Source: a virus
Virus record (IMG/VR): IMGVR_UViG_3300025646_000096
Coordinates: 1-42,158 of that record
Strand: one strand, 5' to 3'
Length of the DNA stretch: 42,158 nucleotides
The notes below the pieces were generated by a model. The model ran no database searches, was not told the DNA's origin, and saw only the letters and a program-made list of their open reading frames with translations. Both the position numbers and the translations under genes were made by a program. Shown here piece by piece: positions 17,838-24,968 of the stretch (positions are counted from its first letter, which is position 1; every line of letters begins with the position of its first letter).

Positions 17838-18246
17838 ATACGGGGTTTCCAAAAAAGAGGACAGAATTGCTGATGGAATCCTTTTTGGATCTAAGCTGGA
17901 GAAAAATGGATATGTTCTATTCCGTGACTCTATCGGCCTGGACAGAATCATACTTCAGCCAAGATTTGAACTGCAGCCAAAATTCAAATTTCAAGGCAAA
18001 GGCATCCGTGCTATCCACTACATAGCCGACTTCCTTATTGATTATCATTACGTAATCGACACAAAAGGAATACTGACTCCTGAGTTCCGGATAAAAGAAA
18101 AGATCTTCATGCGGAAGTTTCACCGCCCTATCGTGATTCTTAAATCACAAAAGGCAATACGTGAGTTTATTCAGGATCTTCGATCTTCCTTGCGACTCGA
18201 CCCTTCAGCACAACAGTTCCGGTCTGTATTCGTGTCTCAATCTTAA
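17815..18246 (+). CDS. DUF1064-type predicted endonuclease
   Basis: The 143-residue protein starts with GTG at 17815, overlapping the nuclease gene by 23 bp. The pattern HKYGVSKKEDRIADGILFGS KLE, then LQPRFELQPKF, then HYIADFLIDYHYVIDTKG with FRIKEKIFMRKF matches DUF1064, a compact nuclease-like fold with acidic residue, D-x-K and Lys positions. Such proteins sit in phage replication modules and are thought to cleave branched DNA. The last 26 codons lie antisense to the convergent minus-strand gene, an unusual overlap. Confidence 0.72.
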   Translation: MTQRNQHKYGVSKKEDRIADGILFGSKLEKNGYVLFRDSIGLDRIILQPRFELQPKFKFQGKGIRAIHYIADFLIDYHYVIDTKGILTPEFRIKEKIFMRKFHRPIVILKSQKAIREFIQDLRSSLRLDPSAQQFRSVFVSQS

Positions 18247-18397
18247 CCCACTTCCTTTTCGGAGGTATGCCATGATCGAGATATTCCTTCCGTATCATTG
18301 CCCCGATATCTCCAATCCTAAACTCTTCACCCCTCTCAAGAAGTCGATATCCTTCCGGAAGCGGAGGGGCTGGCAGAATGCAAAATTTCCAAAACAT
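18167..18397 (-). CDS. Small phage protein of the PEGYRLLERGE type
   Basis: The 76 residues include LPEGYRLLERGEEFRIGDIG, a motif common in small phage proteins that pairs with a downstream W or Y and R-rich strand. Here it is followed by PPKRKWVKIETRIQTGTVVL. Function is unknown. It is the only minus-strand gene inside the plus-strand replication block and overlaps the 3' end of the DUF1064 gene by 80 bp tail to tail. A TTGACA-like box lies on its own strand near 18427-18432. Confidence 0.55.
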   Translation of the reverse strand: MFWKFCILPAPPLPEGYRLLERGEEFRIGDIGAMIRKEYLDHGIPPKRKWVKIETRIQTGTVVLKGRVARKIEDPE

Positions 18398-18665
18398 AAA
18401 ATAATTCAGTCCCTTCTTTCAAAAACTGTCAATTTTAATTTGACTCTTGGTATTATTTCTCCATTTTTTACGCATTGGTTAAATTTGTTTTCTACTTTGT
18501 AATCAATCAAGACTCTTCCTTGGAGTTCTCATAAGACCTACGCCACGCTTCAGACACATGGCGAATGATGTTGGAATCACATGGTCTTTTCTAAGGGAGA
18601 GTTTTTTTATTTGACACTTCCTTTTCGGTTTTATCTTTTGAGGACTCCAACATCTAAAAAAGCCC
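18398..18665. promoter_or_regulatory. AT-rich divergent regulatory region upstream of the replication initiator
   Basis: This 268-bp region has no supported gene. It contains back-to-back -35-like boxes forming GTCAA-N7-TTGAC (about 18428-18444), and a second TTGACA at 18611-18616 facing the initiator gene with only a poor -10 (TCTTTT or TATCTT). CACATGG occurs twice near 18555 and 18578. It probably holds the promoters for the divergent minus-strand gene and the initiator. Confidence 0.45.
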
Positions 18666-19556
18666 ATGTGTCTAATAAAACTACATCAGGCTTGGAACTG
18701 TCAGACCCTGACAGGCACTACCAAGCTCGTCTTAATGTCCCTGGCCGACGATGCCAGCAAAGAAGGCTTAGCGACCTCCTCGCTATCCTCAATAATGAAG
18801 CAATCAAATTGCAGTGACTCAACCGCTCGCAGAGCAATAAAGGAACTGGAGGAAAAGGGATTTGTCCAGATACTCAGATCCGGAGGAGGTAGAAACGTCA
18901 CTGAATATTTCGTGAATCCCATCGCTGATTCCGGCCTCGAAAAATCAATTCTTGAGGGGTGTCAAAATGATAGGGGTGTCAAAATGACAGGGGGTGTCAA
19001 AATGACAGGGGTATCCCCTACTGATAATCAGGGCTCAGAGCCTGAGGGGTGTCAAAATGACAGGGGTGAATTACCTATGGTGTCCTCCCCCCTCTCAGAC
19101 TCTCCCCCCACCCACGTTGGGGGAGTGCGTATGGGTACGCATGAGGAGGGCGATTCCGGTAGCGACAGGAAGGGCAGGAAGGCACCAAAGGGAAAGCATC
19201 CTTTACCGGACGACTGGTATCCAAACGAGCACAGCATTAACGTATGCCGGAATATCATGAGGCTAAACCTTCAGATAGCAATGGAGCTTTTTATGAACTG
19301 GGCAAAAGGCAAGGGCAAGTTGTACGTTGACTGGGATATGACATTTCAGAACGCTTGCCGGAAGTGGATCCCAGAAACTCCCAGTGCATTACTGGTGAAC
19401 ACGCCAGAAGACGTGGCCCAGCAAAAAACAATGGATTTTACCATCGACAGCGACAAGGAGTTTGTCGAGTGGATGAAGGAGCGGGGTTACTGGCAAGAAG
19501 GAAGATCTCCTGAAGCCTTAGCGGATTATCGTGAAATGTTTGAAATGGGAGTTTAA
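18666..19556 (+). CDS. Winged-helix replication initiator protein (lambda O / HTH_36-like)
   Basis: This 296-residue protein has an N-terminal winged helix (LTGTTKLVLMSLADDASKEG, LATSSLSSIMKQSNCSDSTA, RRAIKELEEKGFVQI) typical of phage and plasmid initiators. It then has a repetitive linker (GCQNDRGVKMTGGVKMTG) encoded by iterons and a C-terminal domain (LPDDWYPNEHSINVCRNIMR; FQNACRKWI) like those that contact DnaB. The DnaB gene follows three bases after the stop. It should bind the iterons inside its own gene, melt the origin and load helicase. The start is supported by the complete winged helix; the upstream ribosome-binding site is weak. Confidence 0.8.
   Translation: MCLIKLHQAWNCQTLTGTTKLVLMSLADDASKEGLATSSLSSIMKQSNCSDSTARRAIKELEEKGFVQILRSGGGRNVTEYFVNPIADSGLEKSILEGCQNDRGVKMTGGVKMTGVSPTDNQGSEPEGCQNDRGELPMVSSPLSDSPPTHVGGVRMGTHEEGDSGSDRKGRKAPKGKHPLPDDWYPNEHSINVCRNIMRLNLQIAMELFMNWAKGKGKLYVDWDMTFQNACRKWIPETPSALLVNTPEDVAQQKTMDFTIDSDKEFVEWMKERGYWQEGRSPEALADYREMFEMGV
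18954..19069 (+). repeat. Replication-origin iterons: four TGTCAAAATGACA palindromes
   Basis: Four copies of a 13-bp palindrome TGTCA-AAA-TGACA, each flanked by G runs, lie at 18960-18972 (one mismatch, GATA), 18977-18989, 18995-19007 and 19050-19062. The first three are spaced 17-18 bp; the fourth is 55 bp on. Copies 1 and 4 share longer flanks (GAGGGGTGTCAAAATGA). They lie within the initiator gene, as lambda iterons lie in gene O. A 7-bp GC-rich inverted repeat follows at 19102-19108/19119-19125. Origin function is inferred. Confidence 0.82.
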
Positions 19557-19559
19557 GCA

Positions 19560-20996
19560 ATGAGAGATACAGAATTACCATTTGACCAATCCGCACAAGG
19601 CAGCAATCCGCTTATGAGGGTCACTCCGCATAACGTAGGAATTGAGGAGGCGTGGATTGCAATGCTTTTTATGGACTCAAGCCTTATCGATAAGGCTATC
19701 GAGGGTGGAATTACCCATGAGTACTTCTACAGCACGAAATGCCGGATCATTTACAGTACCATCACCAACCTTTGGAAAACAAACAACCTGAATGAGAATG
19801 GGGGGATTGATGAGCTTTCAATTGCTCAAGAACTCAAGAATATCGGGATGTCTGAAGAGGTTGGTGGATTCAGTGAAATCACGAGAATAACCTCCTCTGC
19901 GGAAACGGCAACTTTCTTCGAAACCTACATGGGATACATTCAGGGGTTTCATCATGTTCGGTCTTTGATATCGGTTTGCAATGAAACGCTGGATGCCGCC
20001 TATTCGAATAGTCCGGTAATGAGCCTTTTGGCCGATGTTGACCAAAAGGTAAGCTCCATATCAATGTCAGCACTTGCGGTAAAATCGATTCACAATAGCA
20101 AGGAGGTTGCCGCAAACGCAAAAGAGATAATCCGGCTAAGAAAAGAAAACCGAGGCGTTACAGGGGTAACTACGGGCCTTGAGGATCTGGACGGGATCCT
20201 GAAGGGATTTAAGCCTTCAGAATTGACATATCTCGTAGCACGGCCATCGACCGGAAAGACAGCCCTCTCACTCCATATCACCAAGCATGCCGCTAAGCAC
20301 TTTGGAAGCGTCCTGTACTTCAGCATCGAAATGAGTCACGATCAACTTGGGTGCCGAATGATTCAGGCAGAGTCAGGCGTTCCATTCAGGCTCATGGATG
20401 ACGGACTGCTCAACAAAGTTCAGGAGGCTCAGATTGATGAAGCCAGCGACCGAGTTGGAGAGTTGCCGATTTACATTGATGATTTCAGCTCACCGACAAT
20501 GTCTCACATTCGGAGTCGGGCCAGAAGGTTCGCCAATATCGGTCTCAAGCTTATTGTCGTGGATTACATGCAGTTGATTCAAACAGAGAACCCAAGGACA
20601 TCCAGAGAGCAGCAGGTTGCCGAAATCTCACGAGGATTGAAGGCACTGGCAAAAGACCTGAGCGTTCCTGTTTTGTGTCTCGGGCAATTGAATCGAGATA
20701 TTGAAAAGGGCGGGAACCGGAAACCCAAACTCTCTGACATAAGGGAATCCGGACAGGCTGAACAAGATGCGGACGTAGTGCTTGCCCTTTGGCAGGAAAG
20801 GCCCGATATCAGGGATTGCGTAGACTGTGCGGTACTGAAGCAACGGAACGGGCCAATCGGGGATATCAAGATCAACTATCAGCGAATGACTCAAAGATTT
20901 ACGAAATACTTAATGCCTAAGGTGGAAACCTCCGATGTGCCTACATCTTGGGCAGGATCAACTCACACGGCACGTCAGGAAAGGACGTTTGAATAA
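19560..20996 (+). CDS. dnaB: Replicative DNA helicase, DnaB family
   Basis: The 478-residue protein has the DnaB N-terminal helical domain (EEAWIAMLFMDSSLIDKAIE), a linker, and a RecA-type ATPase: Walker A ARPSTGKTALSLHIT at about 226-240, catalytic YFSIEMS, Walker B LKLIVVDYMQLIQ, and VLCLGQLNRDIEKG followed by DIRESGQAEQDADVV, all highly characteristic. It unwinds DNA 5' to 3' at the fork. It follows the initiator gene and overlaps the SSB start by one base, so the three form an initiation cassette. No phage primase or polymerase is seen, so it probably recruits host DnaG and DNA polymerase III. Confidence 0.96.
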   Translation: MRDTELPFDQSAQGSNPLMRVTPHNVGIEEAWIAMLFMDSSLIDKAIEGGITHEYFYSTKCRIIYSTITNLWKTNNLNENGGIDELSIAQELKNIGMSEEVGGFSEITRITSSAETATFFETYMGYIQGFHHVRSLISVCNETLDAAYSNSPVMSLLADVDQKVSSISMSALAVKSIHNSKEVAANAKEIIRLRKENRGVTGVTTGLEDLDGILKGFKPSELTYLVARPSTGKTALSLHITKHAAKHFGSVLYFSIEMSHDQLGCRMIQAESGVPFRLMDDGLLNKVQEAQIDEASDRVGELPIYIDDFSSPTMSHIRSRARRFANIGLKLIVVDYMQLIQTENPRTSREQQVAEISRGLKALAKDLSVPVLCLGQLNRDIEKGGNRKPKLSDIRESGQAEQDADVVLALWQERPDIRDCVDCAVLKQRNGPIGDIKINYQRMTQRFTKYLMPKVETSDVPTSWAGSTHTARQERTFE

Positions 20997-21430
20997 TGTC
21001 AGGATTCGTAAAAATAACTGCGGTAGGAAATCTTACCGCAGACCCCAAGCATCAAATTGTTGGGCAAAATCAAACCAGCAAATGCGAGTTTCGCATTGCT
21101 GTAACACCTCGGAAGGATGGGCCTACCTCATTCATTCCGTGTGTAGCGTGGAAAGGAACCGCAGACCTCGTATCTAAGTACCTCGAAAAGGGATCAAAAG
21201 TACTGGTCCATGGAGAGTGGTCTCAAGATCAGTGGGAAGCTCAAGACGGATCCGGAACAAGGCAGAAGGACTATATTACGGTAAATGATGTAGTATTCCT
21301 GGGTAGCCCAAATCAAGGCCAACAGACGCAGCAGGCTCAACCGCAGGCTGGATACCATAATCAAGGACAGCAGGGACATCGGCCTCCTCCGCCTGCTGGG
21401 TACAATAATAACGGCTTTGGGCCTCCGTGA
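20996..21430 (+). CDS. ssb: Single-stranded DNA-binding protein
   Basis: The 144-residue protein has an OB fold: VKITAVGNLTADPKHQIV, CEFRIAVTPRKDG, FIPCVAWKGTADLVSKYLEK GSKVLVHGEW and DYITVNDVVFLG. A Gln/Gly/Pro-rich tail (about 105-144) follows and ends NNNGFGPP rather than the acidic DDDIPF tip of host SSB, so host partner recruitment may differ. It coats single-stranded DNA for the adjacent helicase and ERF. TAATG overlap with dnaB. Confidence 0.95.
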   Translation: MSGFVKITAVGNLTADPKHQIVGQNQTSKCEFRIAVTPRKDGPTSFIPCVAWKGTADLVSKYLEKGSKVLVHGEWSQDQWEAQDGSGTRQKDYITVNDVVFLGSPNQGQQTQQAQPQAGYHNQGQQGHRPPPPAGYNNNGFGPP

Positions 21431-21684
21431 GGATAGAGAGGTACGATTCTCAGGATAGATTCCTCGTATCCAGCTTGACCAACCCAGATAATGTACATCT
21501 TGTGGACATGGAAGAGTATGATGGATACGGGGAATGCTCCTGTGAGTACTGGCACTTTAATATTGGCCCAAATCTTAAAAAAGGAGAGGAGCCAGTAAAA
21601 GCTTGTCGGCACATTATTGCAGTCCGGAATATGCTGGCTCGTGAGTTGAAAAATAAATTCAAAAAAATGATTGACGTTAAGTGA
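21427..21684 (+). CDS. SWIM-type zinc-finger protein
   Basis: This 85-residue protein starts with GTG at 21427, overlapping the SSB stop by four bases. The zinc site is C-x-C (ECSCEYWHF) followed 21 residues later by C-x-H (ACRHIIAVRNML), the SWIM pattern found in proteins that bind DNA or partners. A basic C-terminal helix (ELKNKFKKMIDVK) completes it. Small SWIM proteins sit beside phage recombination genes and may act with SSB or ERF. Function is inferred from family and location. Confidence 0.75.
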   Translation: MRIERYDSQDRFLVSSLTNPDNVHLVDMEEYDGYGECSCEYWHFNIGPNLKKGEEPVKACRHIIAVRNMLARELKNKFKKMIDVK

Positions 21685-21710
21685 ATTTTCGTAGTACATT
21701 TTTTATCAAC

Positions 21711-21786
21711 GTCAGGGTAGAGCAGTTGGTAGCTCGCCAGGCTCATAACCTGGAGGTCGGGGGTTCAAGTCCCTCCCCTGCCACCA
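21711..21786 (+). tRNA. tRNA-Met(CAU), initiator-like, CCA encoded
   Basis: A full cloverleaf: acceptor GTCAGGG/CCCTGCC, D stem GAGC/GCTC, anticodon stem CCAGG/CCTGG with loop CTCATAA (anticodon CAT at 21744-21746), T stem GGGGG/CCCTC with loop TTCAAGT, discriminator A and CCA in DNA. The D stem gives A11:U24, and the overall body is very close to bacterial and plastid initiator tRNA. Unlike true fMet tRNA, position 1:72 is G:C paired and the mismatch is T2 x C71. An elongator Met or Ile2 role is not excluded. Confidence 0.88.
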
Positions 21787-21801
21787 ATTTTACAACATAA
21801 A

Positions 21802-22086
21802 ATGTTATTTGAGTCTGGGTACATAATCACCATTGGGGATTTTAAGATCACCAAGTCGGACAGATACAACTTTCATGTTGAGTCAATACATGTAGGTAAG
21901 AGCGGAAAAAGCTCCTGGAAGCATGAAGGATACTACAGTGATCCAGGAAAGGCTCTTTGGGCTGTATTCAAATTGAATATGGGCAAAGAGCCAGCCTTTA
22001 CCGCCGAACAGCTTGCTAAGCAGCTCGACCAGATAAAAAACGAAATATTGAACGCATACCCAGAACCCGCACCAAGCAATGAGTGA
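21802..22086 (+). CDS. Small phage protein, DUF5405-like pattern
   Basis: The 94-residue protein has a compact beta fold (YIITIGDFKITKSDRYNFHV) and a motif WKHEGYYSDPGKALWAVFKL that resembles small phage proteins of the DUF5405 type, followed by a helical tail. It begins 15 bases after the tRNA with leader ACAACATAAAATG and no clear Shine-Dalgarno. The stop overlaps the next gene by 8 bp. Function unknown; the family suggestion is weak. Confidence 0.6.
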   Translation: MLFESGYIITIGDFKITKSDRYNFHVESIHVGKSGKSSWKHEGYYSDPGKALWAVFKLNMGKEPAFTAEQLAKQLDQIKNEILNAYPEPAPSNE

Positions 22087-22552
22087 TAATAAATACGATC
22101 TAAACCAAATCAGTCAAAACCAGCAGAATGAACGCATGGCACTTATGCAGCATCAAGAGAACTGCATGATAATTTCGGAGGCTCTATGCAATCTTGTTGC
22201 CCACCAAATGTTTACCAAGTGCTCATTGATGGATGAGTGGGAGAAGCAGCCAATTGAAGATCACTTAAAGGCATCGCTTAACCAGTATAACAACTTCTCG
22301 AAAAACATGGAGGAGCTGGGCGAGATTATTTCCAGACTTGAGAAAGGTGATGAGATTGAGGCAGATGAAGTTATGTCAAAACTGTCTGAGGTTGCTGGAA
22401 TTGGTGGAGAGCTTGGGGCATCCATCGCAATATGCATGGACACTGCAAAAGTTCAGGTCCATAAACTGCTGGCTCAAAAAGATCCTAAAGAGGTTGAGAC
22501 CCAAATGGAACTCAGGGCAAAAGCTTCTGGTGGCATCATAGAGGATATCTAA
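22079..22552 (+). CDS. Helical protein of unknown function
   Basis: The 157-residue protein is almost entirely helical with long amphipathic stretches (NNFSKNMEELGEIISRLEKG; LSEVAGIGGELGASIAI). It is the last gene of the plus-strand replication block and ends tail to tail with the minus cassette, stops overlapping by four bases. It may be an oligomeric accessory or inhibitor; no family recognised. Confidence 0.6.
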   Translation: MSDNKYDLNQISQNQQNERMALMQHQENCMIISEALCNLVAHQMFTKCSLMDEWEKQPIEDHLKASLNQYNNFSKNMEELGEIISRLEKGDEIEADEVMSKLSEVAGIGGELGASIAICMDTAKVQVHKLLAQKDPKEVETQMELRAKASGGIIEDI

Positions 22553-22929
22553 TCCTCCTTGTTTTTGATAAAGTCACTGCAACACCTCTTGTGTCCGTCC
22601 GGTATTCCTGGAAGCATTGTAGAGGTTGCAAAGAAACGAACCTTGTGGCCCTTACCGCAGGGTTTTTTCATGCTATCAAGGTAGAACCTGCATTCCCTAC
22701 AGAACTTCGCCCTTCCGGAAGCTTTGGCGACTGGTCCAGTTCGCTCTATGCTTCTGGTCTTCTTTTCCTCTGGTGCCTTCTTTTCCGGAAGCCCATTGAG
22801 AATGGATATTGTCCTGCCCTTGAGGGATGGATGCTCCTTTCCTGCGGTAGCAATCCACTCCCCAAGTAGCATGACAAGCTTATCAAGCCGCCTCTTCTTG
22901 ACTATCTTCGTTCCTTGGATCGATGACAT
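22549..22929 (-). CDS. Cys-rich putative zinc-ribbon protein
   Basis: From ATG 22929 (MSSIQGTKIVKKRRLDKLVM) the protein has 126 residues. An N-terminal basic helix is followed by a linker and a zinc-ribbon-like C-terminus: CRECRFYLDSMKKPCGKGHK, then KRCCSDF. It overlaps the DnaJ-type zinc-finger gene upstream by 47 bp and is third in a three-gene minus-strand cassette under the RHH gene promoter. It probably binds metal and perhaps nucleic acid or a host protein. Confidence 0.6.
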   Translation of the reverse strand: MSSIQGTKIVKKRRLDKLVMLLGEWIATAGKEHPSLKGRTISILNGLPEKKAPEEKKTRSIERTGPVAKASGRAKFCRECRFYLDSMKKPCGKGHKVRFFATSTMLPGIPDGHKRCCSDFIKNKED

Positions 22930-23293
22930 ATTGGGCGATGTTGATTGAGATAGGTGGACCTCCATTGGATGGAACTACAATTAAGCCAAGCACTTCCTTT
23001 CCTGCGGGTATCCAAGTGGTGATGACCTTGAATGATCCTTCGGCAATTGCCTGCTTGAGATCATTGAGGTCAGTGTAAAACTTTTGAGCGTTTACCATGT
23101 CTGGGTTCCATCCGGTTCCCGCACATGTTGGGCATAAGTCGGACTTCACTCCGCCTCCTGTTCCATTACATGCATGGCAGTATAAAGGATCAAGGTGGAC
23201 ACCTACCATATTATGGACATTGAGTGTCCTTGGTAGAAATTCGAGGGATCCCTTGTGGTTATTGATATGTGGCAGTTTTTGTATTGTAGTCAT
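22883..23293 (-). CDS. Protein with DnaJ-type CxxCxGxG zinc motifs
   Basis: The 136-residue protein has two DnaJ-like repeats, CHACNGTG and CPTCAGTG, at about residues 39-64, forming one zinc site. A C-terminal domain has ITTWIPAGKEVLGLIVVPSN and PPISINIAQYVIDP. No J domain is present. Isolated half DnaJ zinc modules occur in small phage proteins and may mimic or block host chaperone contacts, but this is speculation. It starts four bases after the RHH gene with AGGAAAGGAG ahead of the ATG. Confidence 0.68.
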   Translation of the reverse strand: MTTIQKLPHINNHKGSLEFLPRTLNVHNMVGVHLDPLYCHACNGTGGGVKSDLCPTCAGTGWNPDMVNAQKFYTDLNDLKQAIAEGSFKVITTWIPAGKEVLGLIVVPSNGGPPISINIAQYVIDPRNEDSQEEAA

Positions 23294-23297
23294 TGGT

Positions 23298-23501
23298 TTA
23301 GTTCTCCTTTCCTATTGATCTCTTGATCAACATTGAAGTGTGCTCTTTATTTATAATGTTTTCAACTACTTTTGTGCCATTTTCGCCCCGCCATTCTTCC
23401 AGGTCTTTTATTTGGCTCCGAGTGGAGTCCAGAACCCTGATAGTAAAGGGCTTCCGTTTTTGGATTTCTGGCAAGGGTTTTCTTCCCCTTTTCTTGCTCA
23501 T
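23298..23501 (-). CDS. Ribbon-helix-helix transcriptional regulator candidate
   Basis: This 67-residue protein has a basic N-terminus (MSKKRGRKPLPEIQKR) then KPFTIRVLDSTRSQIKDLEE, a strand and helix, and NGTKVVENIINKEH as second helix, the RHH layout. It heads the three-gene minus cassette, and its promoter overlaps a GTCATACA box. The GTATGAC sequence at five promoter regions is a candidate operator for it. Autoregulation is inferred. Confidence 0.62.
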   Translation of the reverse strand: MSKKRGRKPLPEIQKRKPFTIRVLDSTRSQIKDLEEWRGENGTKVVENIINKEHTSMLIKRSIGKEN

Positions 23502-23508
23502 TGCCTTT

Positions 23509-23538
23509 TCTGTATGACATTTATTTATTTTTTGTCAA
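23509..23538 (-). promoter_or_regulatory. Candidate promoter of the RHH cassette
   Basis: On the minus strand TTGACA (23538-23533), 18 bases, TACAGA (23514-23509), with GTCA just before the -10 (GTATGAC on plus at 23512-23518). The expected transcription start falls next to the ATG at 23501, implying a leaderless or very short-leader message, or that the AAAGG before the ATG is not used. Confidence 0.5.
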
Positions 23539-23592
23539 GCCTTGAGAGAAAATTGCATTTGACTGGTTGAATAGTTTTTTTATCGTATCCCT

Positions 23593-23895
23593 ATGTTTGA
23601 ACCATTTACAGCTACTCTTGGCCTGCTCTCAAGTGGCATGGGCTTGCTTAGTGCATTTGGTGGAAAGCAGCCAGAAGGAAGATTAAGTCCTGAAATGATG
23701 GACACTTCTTTCTCGCTAATGAACAACAACCAGCCCCAGGGTGACTTTTTAAGCCAATACATGTCATACATGGGAACTCCTCAATCAACACCGCATATGG
23801 GAAGCTCGTTCATGTTCCCGTCAACCTATCAAAATAACCCAAATGGCATGCTTTGGGATAATAGTTTTTTTAACTCAAATACAGGATTCTTTTAA
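23593..23895 (+). CDS. Met/Asn/Ser-rich small protein of unknown function
   Basis: The 100-residue protein has an N-terminal hydrophobic Gly-rich helix (ATLGLLSSGMGLLSAFGG) then a low-complexity region rich in Met, Asn, Gln, Phe and Ser (NNNQPQGDFLSQYMSYMG; FNSNTGFF). Two bases separate it from the next gene. N-terminal helix and disordered tail resemble small internal virion or ejection proteins, but no family matches. Its plus orientation, away from the structural block, argues against a late role. No clear ribosome-binding site. Confidence 0.5.
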   Translation: MFEPFTATLGLLSSGMGLLSAFGGKQPEGRLSPEMMDTSFSLMNNNQPQGDFLSQYMSYMGTPQSTPHMGSSFMFPSTYQNNPNGMLWDNSFFNSNTGFF

Positions 23896-23897
23896 TC

Positions 23898-24968
23898 ATG
23901 GGCCTTTTAGATACAGCAGGAAAATCCGCCAAAGATATTGGCGGAGGTGGATTATCGATACTCAATGGAGTACTTCAGCCAATCGTTGGACTCGGCGGGG
24001 CTATTGGCAATGCTTTGGATAAAATCTATCCTAACAACATTGGCCACAAATTTAAGGACTTTCAGGTTCTGAATGAAGTCTGGGATCCGCTGGCAAATAT
24101 CGGCAAGCGATTCGGAGGGGCACTAAAGGGATTTGCACAAGATCCTAATGCGAAAGATAAAAAGAAGCCTGCGGTTAAGTTGATGGACACATCTCGTGCC
24201 AAGGACTACTATCATTCACCTGGATATGTGCAACCATACTCAGGTATTGGCCTTGAGAGCTTTTATGCCAGCCCGGAGCCTACTATGGAAGTGGGTGGGG
24301 GTGAGGACTCCTATGATATTCCTGGAGTATCATCCCCTTCTTCTATTGAGATGCCAAATGTATTTCTTGATGTGATACCTGATCAGTTTACACCTGTGCT
24401 TGGGTATGGCTATAGCCGTAATTACTCAGATGGAGGCATGTCGGTGCCTTCAGCGTATAATCCGCAGAATGATCCTGCCTACACTGAATACATGTCGGTG
24501 CCTTCAGCGTATAATCCGCAGAATGATCCTGCCTACACTGAATACATGGAGTCTCCTGATATTATTAATTCAGCCCCTAACAACAATCGTGCAGGAGCCC
24601 TGCCAATGCTTCCGGAAATAATTCCGGACGGCGAAGGGGTGTCTGGTTCAATTAGTGCCTCAACAATGCCTCCTTTTACTATTCCAACAGTTGGAGATAT
24701 TTTTGCTCCTGGAAATATGGTGTCAACTATACCTCGCAACATTGCCGCCCCTTCCGGAGATTCCATGATCCCGAAACAGAACTCACTCACAAATGATTTA
24801 GAGTGGGTTCCAGGAACCTCTGTCATTGATCCATTTACGGGAATAGAAACTACTACGCCCGGATATTACATTAAGCGTTCTGCTGGTTCTGTTAAACAAC
24901 TGCCTGCAAAAACCCCAGAGGACGCAGCATACGATAGTTATTTAAGCAACTGGGGCGGAGGTCTTTAA
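23898..24968 (+). CDS. Gly/Pro/Ser/Tyr-rich protein with tandem 18-residue repeat
   Basis: This 356-residue protein opens with an amphipathic Gly-rich helix (ILNGVLQPIVGLGGAIGNAL), then a long disordered region. Residues 181-198 and 199-216 are perfect copies of MSVPSAYNPQNDPAYTEY. A conserved-looking C-terminus has DLEWVPGTSVIDPFTGIETT. No enzymatic motif. It lies with the preceding small Met-rich protein and could be a membrane-perturbing or DNA-ejection protein, or a host-interacting scaffold; function is unknown. The stop overlaps the next start (TAATG). Confidence 0.55.
   Translation: MGLLDTAGKSAKDIGGGGLSILNGVLQPIVGLGGAIGNALDKIYPNNIGHKFKDFQVLNEVWDPLANIGKRFGGALKGFAQDPNAKDKKKPAVKLMDTSRAKDYYHSPGYVQPYSGIGLESFYASPEPTMEVGGGEDSYDIPGVSSPSSIEMPNVFLDVIPDQFTPVLGYGYSRNYSDGGMSVPSAYNPQNDPAYTEYMSVPSAYNPQNDPAYTEYMESPDIINSAPNNNRAGALPMLPEIIPDGEGVSGSISASTMPPFTIPTVGDIFAPGNMVSTIPRNIAAPSGDSMIPKQNSLTNDLEWVPGTSVIDPFTGIETTTPGYYIKRSAGSVKQLPAKTPEDAAYDSYLSNWGGGL
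24438..24545 (+). repeat. Perfect 54-bp tandem duplication within a coding region
   Basis: Two identical 54-bp units (24438-24491 and 24492-24545), each ATGTCGGTGCC...GAATAC, encode 18 residues each in frame. Identity at the DNA level means it is recent or under conversion. Confidence 0.93.

Noticed and set aside
18581-18817. Plus-strand frame overlapping the initiator start
   Set aside because: Conflicts with the winged-helix frame of the initiator and has no domain.
18954-19069. CRISPR-like repeat array
   Set aside because: Repeats are short, spaced 4-5 bp apart and in frame within a gene; they fit iterons, and no Cas genes are present. The Cas4-like nuclease at 16689 fits a phage recombination role.
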